This document shows, piece after piece, positions 26,701 through 40,700 of a DNA stretch of 64,000 bases. Position 1 is the stretch's first letter, and every line of letters begins with the position of its first letter. The stretch spans positions 52,803,809 to 52,867,808 of the forward strand of contig OZ024861.1 in the NCBI GenBank assembly GCA_964017155.1, in the 5' to 3' direction. The notes under the pieces are model-generated. The model did not search any database and was not told the origin of the DNA. It saw only the letters and a list, made by a program, of their open reading frames with translations. The position numbers and the translations under genes are program-made. The stretch comes from Oasisia sp. SBJ-2009. Lineage: Eukaryota > Annelida > Polychaeta > Sabellida > Siboglinidae.

Positions 26701-29700
26701 CCTCCGCCGGACCGGACCGCACCGCACCGCACCTCGCCGCGCGGCCGGGCCGCGCCGGGCCGGGCAGTTACCGGCGCCCGACCGGGCTTCGGTGAACGCG
26801 ACCGGCGGCAAGGCTTCGGCGCACACGACCGGGCCGGGCTTCGGCATGCGACCGGCGGCCGTGCTTCGGAACGCGACCTGGCTTCGGCGCACACGACCGG
26901 GCCAGGTTTCGGCACGCCGCTTGCTCAACTGATCCACTGTAGACGGATCGGACTTTGCCGTCGTTTTCCTCGATTTCTCCAACTATCACCCTGTTAAGGT
27001 CGCCAAATGCCTCGTCACCTCATCTGGTTAGTGGTTCCTTATTACTGCCGCCGTTTATCCGCCGGTCGGTACGGAATTCTGTTCAAAAGAATGTAGACAG
27101 ACATTTACGCTTCCCCAACTGATCCCCCGGAGACGGATGGGACTTTGTCGTTTTTCTCAGTTTTTCCGACTATCACCCTGTTAAGGTCGCCAAATGCCTC
27201 GCTCGTCGTCTAATGATTTTATATTAGTGGTTCCTCATTACTCCCGCTGTTTACCCACCGGTCGGCACGGCACGGCACGGAACTTTTTTGAAACAGCTTT
27301 AAACAGAAATTCTCATTTCCCCAACTGATCCCCCGTAGACGATCGGACTTTGTCGTTTTCCTCGATTTTCCGAAAGTTGGCAAAATGACGCGCACGGTCA
27401 TTGGGCTTCCTCGAGAGAGTCGTAGTTACTCCCCGTGTGCGACACACGCCCGAGATGACCGACCGGCGCGTCGAATTTTGCCGTTTTTCTCGATTCGCAG
27501 AACTGATCCCCCGTAGACGGATAGGACTTAGTCGTTTTTTTCGATTTGTTTCCAAAAGTTGGCAAAACGACACGCCCGGTCGGTCATTCGTCTACATGCA
27601 CAAGTGACCTCTACCGTCGTCGATTCCGTCTTTCCCGTCTCTCTCCCTCCGCCGGACCGGACCGCACTGCACCTCGCCGCGCGGCCGGGCCGGGCCGGGC
27701 CGGGCCGGGCCGCGCCGCGCCGCGCAGTTACCGGGGCCCGGCCGGGCTTCGGAACGCGACCAGGCTTCGGCGCACACGACCGGGCCAGGTTTCGGCACGC
27801 CGCTTGCTCAACTGATCCCCCGTAGACGGATCGGATTTGCCGTCGTTTTCCTCGATTTCTCCAACTATCACCCTGTCAAGGTGGCCAAATGCCTCTTCAC
27901 CTCATCTAGCTAGTGGTTTCTTATTACTCCCGCCGTTTACCCACCGGTCGGCACGGAATTCTGTTGAAAAGAATGTAGACAGACATTTACGCTTCCCCAA
28001 GTGATCCCCCGTAGACGGATCGGACTTTGTCGTCGTTTTCCTCGATTTCTCCAACTATCACCATGTTAAGGTCGCCAAATGCCTCGTCACCTCATCTAGT
28101 TAGTGGTTCCTTATTGCTGCCGCCGTTTATCCGCCGGTCGGTACGGAATTCTGTTGAAAAGAATGTTGACAGACATTTACGCTTCCCCAACTGATCCCCC
28201 GGAGACGGATGGGACTTTGTCGTTTTTCTCAGTTTTTCCGACTAACACCCTGTTAAGGTCGCCAAATGCGTCGCCCGTCGTCTAATGATTTTATATTAGT
28301 GGTTCCTCATTACTCCCGCTGTTTACCCACCGGTCGGCACGGCACGGCACGAAACTTTTTTGAAACAGCTTTAAACAGAAATTCTCATTTCCCCAACTGA
28401 TCCCCCGTAGACGGATCGGACTTTGTCGTTTTCCTCGATTTTCCGAAAGTTGGCAAAATGACGCGCACGGTCATTCGGCTTCCTCGAGAGAGTCGTAGTT
28501 ACTCCCCGTGCGCGACACACGCCCGAGAAGACCGACCGGCGCGTCGAACTTTGCCGTTTTTCTCGATTCGCAGAACTGATCCCCCGTAGACGGATAGGAC
28601 TTAGTCGTTTTTCTCGATTTGTTTCCAAAAGTTGGCAAAACGACGCGCCCGGTCGGTCATTCGTCTACATGCACAAGTGACCTCCACCGTCGTCGAGTCC
28701 GTCTTTCCCGTCTCTCTCCCTCCGCCGGACCGGACCGCACCGCACCGCACCTCGCCGCGCGGCCGGGCCGCGCCGGGCCGGGCAGTTACCGGCGCCCGAC
28801 CGGGCTTCGGTGAACGCGACCGGCGGCAAGGCTTCGGCGCACACGACCGGGCCGGGCTTCGGCATGCGACCGGCGGCCGTGCTTCGGAACGCGACCTGGC
28901 TTCGGCGCACACGACCGGGCCAGGTTTCGGCACGCCGCTTGCTCAACTGATCCACTGTAGACGGATCGGACTTTGCCGTCGTTTTCCTCGATTTCTCCAA
29001 CTATCACCCTGTTAAGGTCGCCAAATGCCTCGTCACCTCATCTGGTTAGTGGTTCCTTATTACTGCCGCCGTTTATCCGCCGGTCGGTACGGAATTCTGT
29101 TCAAAAGAATGTAGACAGACATTTACGCTTCCCCAACTGATCCCCCGGAGACGGATGGGACTTTGTCGTTTTTCTCAGTTTTTCCGACTATCACCCTGTT
29201 AAGGTCGCCAAATGCCTCGCTCGTCGTCTAATGATTTTATATTAGTGGTTCCTCATTACTCCCGCTGTTTACCCACCGGTCGGCACGGCACGGCACGGAA
29301 CTTTTTTGAAACAGCTTTAAACAGAAATTCTCATTTCCCCAACTGATCCCCCGTAGACGATCGGACTTTGTCGTTTTCCTCGATTTTCCGAAAGTTGGCA
29401 AAATGACGCGCACGGTCATTGGGCTTCCTCGAGAGAGTCGTAGTTACTCCTCGTGCGCGACACACGCCCGAGATGACCGACCGGCGCGTCGAATTTTGCC
29501 GTTTTTCTCGATTCGCAGAACTGATCCCCCGTAGACGGATAGGACTTAGTCGTTTTTTTCGATTTGTTTCCAAAAGTTGGCAAAACGACACGCCCGGTCG
29601 GTCATTCGTCTACATGCACAAGTGACCTCTACCGTCGTCGATTCCGTCTTTCCCGTCTCTCTCCCTCCGCCGGACCGGACCGCACTGCACCTCGCCGCGC

Positions 29701-32700
29701 GGCCGGGCCGGGCCGGGCCGGGCCGGGCCGGGCCGGGCCGGGCCGGGCCGGGCCGCGCCGCGCCGCGCAGTTACCGGCGCCCGGCCGGGCTTCGGAACGC
29801 GACCAGGCTTCGGCGCACACGACCGGGCCAGGTTTCGGCACGCCGCTTGCTCAACTGATCCCCCGTAGACGGATCGGATTTGCCGTCGTTTTCCTCGATT
29901 TCTCCAACTATCACCCTGTCAAGGTGGCCAAATGCCTCTTCACCTCATCTAGCTAGTGGTTTCTTATTACTCCCGCCGTTTACCCACCGGTCGGCACGGA
30001 ATTCTGTTGAAAAGAATGTAGACAGACATTTACGCTTCCCCAAGTGATCCCCCGTAGACGGATCGGACTTTGTCGTCGTTTTCCTCGATTTCTCCAACTA
30101 TCACCATGTTAAGGTCGCCAAATGCCTCGTCACCTCATCTAGTTAGTGGTTCCTTATTGCTGCCGCCGTTTATCCGCCGGTCGGTACGGAATTCTGTTGA
30201 AAAGAATGTTGACAGACATTTACGCTTCCCCAACTGATCCCCCGGAGACGGATGGGACTTTGTCGTTTTTCTCAGTTTTTCCGACTAACACCCTGTTAAG
30301 GTCGCCAAATGCGTCGCCCGTCGTCTAATGATTTTATATTAGTGGTTCCTCATTACTCCCGCTGTTTACCCACCGGTCGGCACGGCACGGCACGGAACTT
30401 TTTTGAAACAGCTTTAAACAGAAATTCTCATTTCCCCAACTGATCCCCCGTAGACGGATCGGACTTTGTCGTTTTCCTCGATTTTCCGAAAGTTGGCAAA
30501 ATGACGCGCACGGTCATTCGGCTTCCTCGAGAGAGTCGTAGTTACTCCCCGTGCGCGACACACGCCCGAGAAGACCGACCGGCGCGTCGAACTTTGCCGT
30601 TTTTCTCGATTCGCAGAACTGATCCCCCGTAGACGGATAGGACTTAGTCGTTTTTCTCGATTTGTTTCCAAAAGTTGGCAAAACGACGCGCCCGGTCGGT
30701 CATTCGTCTACATGCACAAGTGACCTCCACCGTCGTCGAGTCCGTCTTTCCCGTCTCTCTCCCTCCGCCGGACCGGACCGGACCGCACCGCACCTCGCCG
30801 CGCGGCCGGGCCGCGCCGGGCCGGGCAGTTACCGGCGCCCGACCGGGCTTCGGTGAACGCGACCGGCGGCAAGGCTTCGGCGCACACGACCGGGCCGGGC
30901 TTCGGCATGCGACCGGCGGCCGTGCTTCGGAACGCGACCTGGCTTCGGCGCACACGACCGGGCCAGGTTTCGGCACGCCGCTTGCTCAACTGATCCACTG
31001 TAGACGGATCGGACTTTGCCGTCGTTTTCCTCGATTTCTCCAACTATCACCCTGTTAAGGTCGCCAAATGCCTCGTCACCTCATCTGGTTAGTGGTTCCT
31101 TATTACTGCCGCCGTTTATCCGCCGGTCGGTACGGAATTCTGTTCAAAAGAATGTAGACAGACATTTACGCTTCCCCAACTGATCCCCCGGAGACGGATG
31201 GGACTTTGTCGTTTTTCTCAGTTTTTCCGACTATCACCCTGTTAAGGTCGCCAAATGCCTCGCTCGTCGTCTAATGATTTTATATTAGTGGTTCCTCATT
31301 ACTCCCGCTGTTTACCCACCGGTCGGCACGGCACGGCACGGAACTTTTTTGAAACAGCTTTAAACAGAAATTCTCATTTCCCCAACTGATCCCCCGTAGA
31401 CGATCGGACTTTGTCGTTTTCCTCGATTTTCCGAAAGTTGGCAAAATGACGCGCACGGTCATTGGGCTTCCTCGAGAGAGTCGTAGTTACTCCCCGTGCG
31501 CGACACACGCCCGAGATGACCGACCGGCGCGTCGAATTTTGCCGTTTTTCTCGATTCGCAGAACTGATCCCCCGTAGACGGATAGGACTAGGCGTTTTTT
31601 TCGATTTGTTTCCAAAAGTTGGCAAAACGACACGCCCGGTCGGTCATTCGTCTACATGCACAAGTGACCTCTACCGTCGTCGATTCCGTCTTTCCCGTCT
31701 CTCTCCCTCCGCCGGACCGGACCGCACTGCACCTCGCCGCGCGGCCGGGCCGGGCCGGGCCGGGCCGGGCCGGGTCGCGCCGCGCCGCGCAGTTACCGGC
31801 GCCCGGCCGGGCTTCGGAACGCGACCAGGCTTCGGCGCACACGACCGGGCCAGGTTTCGGCACGCCGCTTGCTCAACTGATCCCCCGTAGACGGATCGGA
31901 TTTGCCGTCGTTTTCCTCGATTTCTCCAACTATCACCCTGTCAAGGTGGCCAAATGCCTCTTCACCTCATCTAGCTAGTGGTTTCTTATTACTCCCGCCG
32001 TTTACCCACCGGTCGGCACGGAATTCTGTTGAAAAGAATGTAGACAGACATTTACGCTTCCCCAAGTGATCCCCCGTAGACGGATCGGACTTTGTCGTCG
32101 TTTTCCTCGATTTCTCCAACTATCACCATGTTAAGGTCGCCAAATGCCTCGTCACCTCATCTAGTTAGTGGTTCCTTATTGCTGCCGCCGTTTATCCGCC
32201 GGTCGGTACGGAATTCTGTTGAAAAGAATGTTGACAGACATTTACGCTTCCCCAACTGATCCCCCGGAGACGGATGGGACTTTGTCGTTTTTCTCAGTTT
32301 TTCCGACTAACACCCTGTTAAGGTCGCCAAATGCCTCGCCCGTCGTCTAATGATTTTATATTAGTGGTTCCTCATTACTCCCGCTGTTTACCCACCGGTC
32401 GGCACGGCACGGCACGGAACTTTTTTGAAACAGCTTTAAACAGAAATTCTCATTTCCCCAACTGATCCCCCGTAGACGGATCGGACTTTGTCGTTTTCCT
32501 CGATTTTCCGAAAGTTGGCAAAATGACGCGCACGGTCATTCGGCTTCCTCGAGAGAGTCGTAGTTACTCCCCGTGCGCGACACACGCCCGAGAAGACCGA
32601 CCGGCGCGTCGAACTTTGCCGTTTTTCTCGATTCGCAGAACTGATCCCCCGTAGACGGATAGGACTTAGTCGTTTTTCTCGATTTGTTTCCAAAAGTTGG

Positions 32701-33769
32701 CAAAACGACGCGCCCGGTCGGTCATTCGTCTACATGCACAAGTGACCTCCACCGTCGTCGAGTCCGTCTTTCCCGTCTCTCTCCCTCCGCCGGACCGGAC
32801 CGGACCGCACCGCACCTCGCCGCGCGGCCGGGCCGCGCCGGGCCGGGCAGTTACCGGCGCCCGACCGGGCTTCGGTGAACGCGACCGGCGGCAAGGCTTC
32901 GGCGCACACGACCGGGCCGGGCTTCGGCATGCGACCGGCGGCCGTGCTTCGGAACGCGACCTGGCTTCGGCGCACACGACCGGGCCAGGTTTCGGCACGC
33001 CGCTTGCTCAACTGATCCACTGTAGACGGATCGGACTTTGCCGTCGTTTTCCTCGATTTCTCCAACTATCACCCTGTTAAGGTCGCCAAATGCCTCGTCA
33101 CCTCATCTGGTTAGTGGTTCCTTATTACTGCCGCCGTTTATCCGCCGGTCGGTACGGAATTCTGTTCAAAAGAATGTAGACAGACATTTACGCTTCCCCA
33201 ACTGATCCCCCGGAGACGGATGGGACTTTGTCGTTTTTCTCAGTTTTTCCGACTATCACCCTGTTAAGGTCGCCAAATGCCTCGCTCGTCGTCTAATGAT
33301 TTTATATTAGTGGTTCCTCATTACTCCCGCTGTTTACCCACCGGTCGGCACGGCACGGCACGGAACTTTTTTGAAACAGCTTTAAACAGAAATTCTCATT
33401 TCCCCAACTGATCCCCCGTAGACGATCGGACTTTGTCGTTTTCCTCGATTTTCCGAAAGTTGGCAAAATGACGCGCACGGTCATTGGGCTTCCTCGAGAG
33501 AGTCGTAGTTACTCCCCGTGCGCGACACACGCCCGAGATGACCGACCGGCGCGTCGAATTTTGCCGTTTTTCTCGATTCGCAGAACTGATCCCCCGTAGA
33601 CGGATAGGACTTAGTCGTTTTTTTCGATTTGTTTCCAAAAGTTGGCAAAACGACACGCCCGGTCGGTCATTCGTCTACATGCACAAGTGACCTCTACCGT
33701 CGTCGATTCCGTCTTTCCCGTCTCTCTCCCTCCGCCGGACCGGACCGCACTGTACCTCGCCGCGCGGCC

Positions 33770-33844
33770 GGGCCGGGCCGGGCCGGGCCGGGCCGGGCCG
33801 GGCCGGGCCGGGCCGGGCCGGGCCGGGCCGGGCCGGGCCGGGCC
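33770..33844 (+). repeat. (GGGCC)15 microsatellite inside a D monomer
   Basis: Fifteen uninterrupted GGGCC units at the same place in the D monomer. Neighbouring repeats hold 10 units (29705-29754) and 11 units (35838-35892), so copy number rises across 29-37 kb. Confidence 0.97.
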
Positions 33845-36800
33845 GCGCCGCGCCGCGCAGTTACCGGCGCCCGGCCGGGCTTCGGAACGCGACCAGGCTT
33901 CGGCGCACACGACCGGGCCAGGTTTCGGCACGCCGCTTGCTCAACTGATCCCCCGTAGACGGATCTGATTTGCCGTCGTTTTCCTCGATTTCTCCAACTA
34001 TCACCCTGTCAAGGTGGCCAAATGCCTCGTCACCTCATCTAGCTAGTGGTTTCTTATTACTCCCGCCGTTTACCCACCGGTCGGCACGGAATTCTGTTGA
34101 AAAGAATGTAGACAGACATTTACGCTTCCCCAAGTGATCCCCCGTAGACGGATCGGACTTTGTCGTCGTTTTCCTCGATTTCTCCAACTATCACCATGTT
34201 AAGGTCGCCAAATGCCTCGTCACCTCATCTAGTTAGTGGTTCCTTATTGCTGCCGCCGTTTATCCGCCGGTCGGTACGGAATTCTGTTGAAAAGAATGTT
34301 GACAGACATTTACGCTTCCCCAACTGATCCCCCGGAGACGGATGGGACTTTGTCGTTTTTCTCAGTTTTTCCGACTAACACCCTGTTAAGGTCGCCAAAT
34401 GCCTGGCCCGTCGTCTAATGATTTTATATTAGTGGTTCCTCATTACTCCCGCTGTTTACCCACCGGTCGGCACGGCACGGCACGGAACTTTTTTGAAACA
34501 GCTTTAAACAGAAATTCTCATTTCCCCAACTGATCCCCCGTAGACGGATCGGACTTTGTCGTTTTCCTCGATTTTCCGAAAGTTGGCAAAATGACGCGCA
34601 CGGTCATTCGGCTTCCTCGAGAGAGTCGTAGTTACTCCCCGTGCGCGACACACGCCCGAGAAGACCGACCGGCGCGTCGAACTTTGCCGTTTTTCTCGAT
34701 TCGCAGAACTGATCCCCCGTAGACGGATAGGACTTAGTCGTTTTTCTCGATTTGTTTCCAAAAGTTGGCAAAACGACGCGCCCGGTCGGTCATTCGTCTA
34801 CATGCACAAGTGACCTCTACCGTCGTCGAGTCCGTCTTTCCCGTCTCTCTCCCTCCGCCGGACCGGACCGGACCGCACCGCACCTCGCCGCGCGGCCGGG
34901 CCGCGCCGGGCCGGGCAGTTACCGGCGCCCGACCGGGCTTCGGTGAACGCGACCGGCGGCAAGGCTTCGGCGCACACGACCGGGCCGGGCTTCGGCATGC
35001 GACCGGCGGCCGTGCTTCGGAACGCGACCTGGCTTCGGCGCACACGACCGGGCCAGGTTTCGGCACGCCGCTTGCTCAACTGATCCACTGTAGACGGATC
35101 GGACTTTGTCGTCGTTTTCCTCGATTTCTCCAACTATCACCCTGTTAAGGTCGCCAAATGCCTCGTCACCTCATCTGGTTAGTGGTTCCTTATTACTGCC
35201 GCCGTTTATCCGCCGGTCGGTACGGAATTCTGTTCAAAAGAATGTAGACAGACATTTACGCTTCCCCAACTGATCCCCCGGAGACGGATGGGACTTTGTC
35301 GTTTTTCTCAGTTTTTCCGACTATCACCCTGTTAAGGTCGCCAAATGCCTCGCTCGTCGTCTAATGATTTTATATTAGTGGTTCCTCATTACTCCCGCTG
35401 TTTACCCACCGGTCGGCACGGCACGGCACGGAACTTTTTTGAAACAGCTTTAAACAGAAATTCTCATTTCCCCAACTGATCCCCCGTAGACGATCGGACT
35501 TTGTCGTTTTCCTCGATTTTCCGAAAGTTGGCAAAATGACGCGCACGGTCATTGGGCTTCCTCGAGAGAGTCGTAGTTACTCCCCGTGCGCGACACACGC
35601 CCGAGATGACCGACCGGCGCGTCGAATTTTGCCGTTTTTCTCGATTCGCAGAACTGATCCCCCGTAGACGGATAGGACTTAGTCGTTTTTTTCGATTTGT
35701 TTCCAAAAGTTGGCAAAACGACACGCCCGGTCGGTCATTCGTCTACATGCACAAGTGACCTCTACCGTCGTCGATTCCGTCTTTCCCGTCTCTCTCCCTC
35801 CGCCGGACCGGACCGCACTGCACCTCGCCGCGCGGCCGGGCCGGGCCGGGCCGGGCCGGGCCGGGCCGGGCCGGGCCGGGCCGGGCCGGGCCGCGCCGCG
35901 CCGCGCAGTTACCGGCGCCCGGCCGGGCTTCGGAACGCGACCAGGCTTCGGCGCACACGACCGGGCCAGGTTTCGGCACGCCGCTTGCTCAACTGATCCC
36001 CCGTAGACGGATCGGATTTGCCGTCGTTTTCCTCGATTTCTCCAACTATCACCCTGTCAAGGTGGCCAAATGCCTCGTCACCTCATCTAGCTAGTGGTTT
36101 CTTATTACTCCCGCCGTTTACCCACCGGTCGGCACGGAATTCTGTTGAAAAGAATGTAGACAGACATTTACGCTTCCCCAAGTGATCCCCCGTAGACGGA
36201 TCGGACTTTGTCGTCGTTTTCCTCGATATCTCCAACTATCACCATGTTAAGGTCGCCAAATGCCTCGTCACCTCATCTAGTTAGTGGTTCCTTATTGCTG
36301 CCGCCGTTTATCCGCCGGTCGGTACGGAATTCTGTTGAAAAGAATGTTGACAGACATTTACGCTTCCCCAACTGATCCCCCGGAGACGGATGGGACTTTG
36401 TCGTTTTTCTCAGTTTTTCCGACTAACACCCTGTTAAGGTCGCCAAATGCCTCGCCCGTCGTCTAATGATTTTATATTAGTGGTTCCTCATTACTCCCGC
36501 TGTTTACCCACCGGTCGGCACGGCACGGCACGGAACTTTTTTGAAACAGCTTTAAACAGAAATTCTCATTTCCCCAACTGATCCCCCGTAGACGGATCGG
36601 ACTTTGTCGTTTTCCTCGATTTTCCGAAAGTTGGCAAAATGACGCGCACGGTCATTCGGCTTCCTCGAGAGAGTCGTAGTTACTCCCCGTGCGCGACACA
36701 CGCCCGAGAAGACCGACCGGCGCGTCGAACTTTGCCGTTTTTCTCGATTCGCAGAACTGATCCCCCGTAGACGGATAGGACTTAGTCGTTTTTCTCGATT

Positions 36801-36945
36801 TGTTTCCAAAAGTTGGCAAAACGACGCGCCCGGTCGGTCATTCGTCTACATGCACAAGTGACCTCTACCGTCGTCGATTCCGTCTTTCCCGTCTCTCTCC
36901 CTCCGCCGGACCGGACCGGACCGCACCGCACCTCGCCGCGCGGCC

Positions 36946-37030
36946 GGGCCGGGCCGGGCCGGGCCGGGCCGGGCCGGGCCGGGCCGGGCCGGGCCGGGCC
37001 GGGCCGGGCCGGGCCGGGCCGGGCCGGGCC
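36946..37030 (+). repeat. (GGGCC)17 microsatellite inside a D monomer
   Basis: Seventeen uninterrupted GGGCC units. Typical D(short) units elsewhere hold three to five. The plus strand has runs of three G separated by CC, which fits the usual G-quadruplex spacing rule. GGCC is also self-complementary and can pair as a hairpin. Confidence 0.97.
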
Positions 37031-37716
37031 GCGCCGCGCCGCGCAGTTACCGGCGCCCGGCCGGGCTTCGGAACGCGACCAGGCTTCGGCGCACACGACC
37101 GGGCCAGGTTTCGGCACGCCGCTTGCTCAACTGATCCCCCGTAGACGGATCGGATTTGCCGTCGTTTTCCTCGATTTCTCCAACTATCACCCTGTCAAGG
37201 TGGCCAAATGCCTCGTCACCTCATCTAGCTAGTGGTTTCTTATTACTCCCGCCGTTTACCCACCGGTCGGCACGGAATTCTGTTGAAAAGAATGTAGACA
37301 GACATTTACGCTTCCCCAAGTGATCCCCCGTAGACGGATCGGACTTTGTCGTCGTTTTCCTCGATTTCTCCAACTATCACCATGTTAAGGTCGCCAAATG
37401 CCTCGTCACCTCATCTAGTTAGTGGTTCCTTATTGCTGCCGCCGTTTATCCGCCGGTCGGTACGGAATTCTGTTGAAAAGAATGTTGACAGACATTTACG
37501 CTTCCCCAACTGATCCCCCGGAGACGGATGGGACTTTGTCGTTTTTCTCAGTTTTTCCGACTAACACCCTGTTAAGGTCGCCAAATGCCTCGCCCGTCGT
37601 CTAATGATTTTATATTAGTGGTTCCTCATTACTCCCGCTGTTTACCCACCGGTCGGCACGGCACGGCACGGAACTTTTTTGAAACAGCTTTAAACAGAAA
37701 TTCTCATTTCCCCAAC

Positions 37717-40700
37717 TGATCCCCCGTAGACGGATCGGACTTTGTCGTTTTCCTCGATTTTCCGAAAGTTGGCAAAATGACGCGCACGGTCATTCGGCTT
37801 CCTCGAGAGAGTCGTAGTTACTCCCCGTGCGCGACACACGCCCGAGAAGACCGACCGGCGCGTCGAACTTTGCCGTTTTTCTCGATTCGCAGAACTGATC
37901 CCCCGTAGACGGATCGGACTTTGTCGTTTTTCTCGATTTGTTTCCAAAAGTTGGCCAAATGACGCGCACGGCCATTGCGTTTCCTCGAGAGAGTCGTAGT
38001 TACTCCCCGTGCGCGACACACGCCCGAGAAGACCGACCGGCGCGTCGAACTTTGCCGTTTTTCTCGATTCGCAGAACTGATCCCCCGTAGACGGATCGGA
38101 CTTTGTCGTTTTTCTCGATTTGTTTCCAAAAGTTGGCCAAATGACGCGCACGGCCATTGCGTTTCCTCGAGAGAGTCGCAGTTACTCCCCGTGCGCGACA
38201 CACGCCCGAGAAGACCGACCGACGCGTCGAACTTTGCGTTTTTCTCGATTCGCAGAACTGATCCCCCGCAGACGGATATGACTTAGTCGTTTTCCTCGAT
38301 TTTCCGAAAGTTGGCCAAATGACGCTCACGGCCATTGCGTTTCCTCGAGAGGGTCGTAGTTACTCCCCGTGCGCGACACACGCCCGAGAAGACCGACCGG
38401 CGCGTCGAACTTTGCCGTTTTTCTCGATTCGCAGAACTGATCCCCCGTAGACGGTTAGGACTTAGTCGTTTTTCTCGATTTGTTTCCAAAAGTTGGCAAA
38501 ACGACGCGCCAGGCCGGTCATTCGTCTACATGCACAAGTGATCTCTACCGTCGTCGAGTCCGTCTTTCCCGTCTCTCTCCCTTCGCCGGCTCGTGCCGGG
38601 CCGCGCCGGGCCGGGCCGCGCCGGGCAGTTACCGGCGCCCGGCCGGGCTTCGGAACGCGACCGGCGGCAAGGCTTCGGCGCACACGACCGGGCCGGGCTT
38701 CGGCACGCGACCGGCGGCCGGGCTTCGGAACGCGACCAGGCTTCGGCGCACACGACCGGGCCAGATATCGCCACGCCGCTTGCTCAACTGATCCCCCATA
38801 AACGTATCGGACTTTGTCGTTTTCCTCGATTTTCCGAAAGTTGGCAAAATGACGCGCACGGCCATTGGGCTTCCTCGAGAGAGTCGTAGTTACTCCCCGT
38901 GCGCGACACACGCCCGAGAAGACCGACCGGCGCGTCGAACTTTGCCGTTTTTCTCGATTCTCAGAACTGATCCACCGTAGACGGATGGGACTTAGTCGTT
39001 TTTCTCGATTTGTTTCCAAAAGTTGCGAAAACGACGCGCCCGGTCGGACAGTCGTCTACATGCCCAAGTGATCTCTATCGTCGTCGAGTCCGTCTTTCCC
39101 GTCTCTCTCCATCCTCCGGCCCCGGCCGGGCCCGGCCTGGCCGCGCTGGGCCTGGCTGGACCGGAACGCACCTCGCCGTGCGGCGGGGTCGGGCCGGGCC
39201 TCGCCGGGCCGGGCCGCGCCGGGCAGTTACCGGCGATCGGCCGGGCTTCGGAACGCGACCGGCGGCAAGGCTTCGGCGCACACGACCGGGCCGGGCTTCG
39301 GCATGCGACCGGCGGCCGGGTTTCGGAACGCGACCAGGCTTCGGCGCACACGACCGGGCCAGGTTTCGGCACGCCGCTTGCTCAACTGATCCCCCGTAGA
39401 CGGATCGGACTTTGTCGTCGTTTTCCTTGATTTCTCAAACTATCACCCTGTTAAGGTCGCCAAATGCCTCGTCACCTTATCTAGTTAGTGGTTCCTTATT
39501 TCTCCCGCCGTTTACCCGCCGGTCGGTACGGAATTCTGTTGAAAAGATGTAGAAAGACATTTACGCTTCCACAACTGATCCCCGTAGACGGATGGAACTT
39601 TGTCGTTTTTCTCAGTTTTTCCGACGTATCACCCTGTTAAGGTCGCCAAATGCCTCGCTCGTCGTCTAATGATTTTATATTAGTGGTTCCTTATTACTCC
39701 CGCCGTTTACCCACTGGTCGGCACGGCACGGCACGGCACGGCACGGCACGGAACTTTGTTGAAACAGGTTTAAACAGAAATTCTCGTTTCCCCAACTGAT
39801 CTCCCGTAGACGGATCGGACTTTGTCGTTTTCTTCGATTTTCCGAAAGTTGGCAAAATGACGCGCACGGCCATTGGGCTTCCTCGGGAGAGTCGTAGTTA
39901 CTCCCCGTGCGCGACACACTCCCGAGAAGACCGACCGGCGCGTCGAACTTTGCCGTTTTTCTCGATTCGCAGAACTGATCCCCCGCAGACGGATATGACT
40001 TAGTCGTTTTCCTCGATTTTCCGAAAGTTGGCCAAATGACGCGCACGGCCATTGCGTTTCCTCGAGAGGGTCGTAGTTACTCCCCGTGCGCGACACACGC
40101 CCGAGAAGACCGACCGGCGCGTCGAACTTTGCCGTTTTTCTCGATTCGCAGAACTGATCCCTTGGAGACGGATAGGACTTAGTCGTTTTTCTCGATTTGT
40201 TTCCAAAAGTTGGCAAAACGACGCGCCCGATCGGTCATTCGTCTACATGCACAAGTGATCTCTACCGTCGTCGAGTCCGTCTTTCCCGTCTCTCTCCCTC
40301 CGCCGGCCCGGGCCGGGCCGCGCCGGGCCGGGCCGCGCCGGGCAGTTACCAGCGCCCGGCCGGGCTTCGGAACGCGACCGGCGGCGAGGCTTCGGCGCAC
40401 ACGACCGGGCCGGGCTTCGGCACGCGACCGGCGGCCGGGCTTCGGAACGCGACCAGGCTTCGGCGCACACGACCGGGCCAGATTTCGCCACGCCGCTTGC
40501 TCAACTGATCCCCCGTAGACGGATTCGGACTTTGTCGTCGTTTTCCTCGATTTCTCCAACTATCACCCTGTTAAGGTCGCCAAATGCCTCGTCACCTCAT
40601 CTAGTTAGTGGTTCCTTATAACTCCCGCCGTTTACCCGCCGGTCGGTACGGAATTCTGTTGAAAAGAATGTAGACAGACATTTACGCTTCCCCAACTGAT

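Larger units (their letters stand above)
17791..37716. repeat. 2.02-kb higher-order repeat block
   Basis: The diagnostic CTGATCCACTG boundary recurs at 17791, 20881, 22899, 24911, 26929, 28947, 30990, 33012 and 35080. Spacings are 3090, 2018, 2012, 2018, 2018, 2043, 2022 and 2068 bp. The 3090-bp interval contains one additional A-A'-B-C-D(short) block. After 35080 the next boundary is missing because a four-monomer block has been lost. Most other length differences are multiples of 5 bp and map to the GGGCC tract. The 4-kb alternation seen to the left is absent here. Confidence 0.88.
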
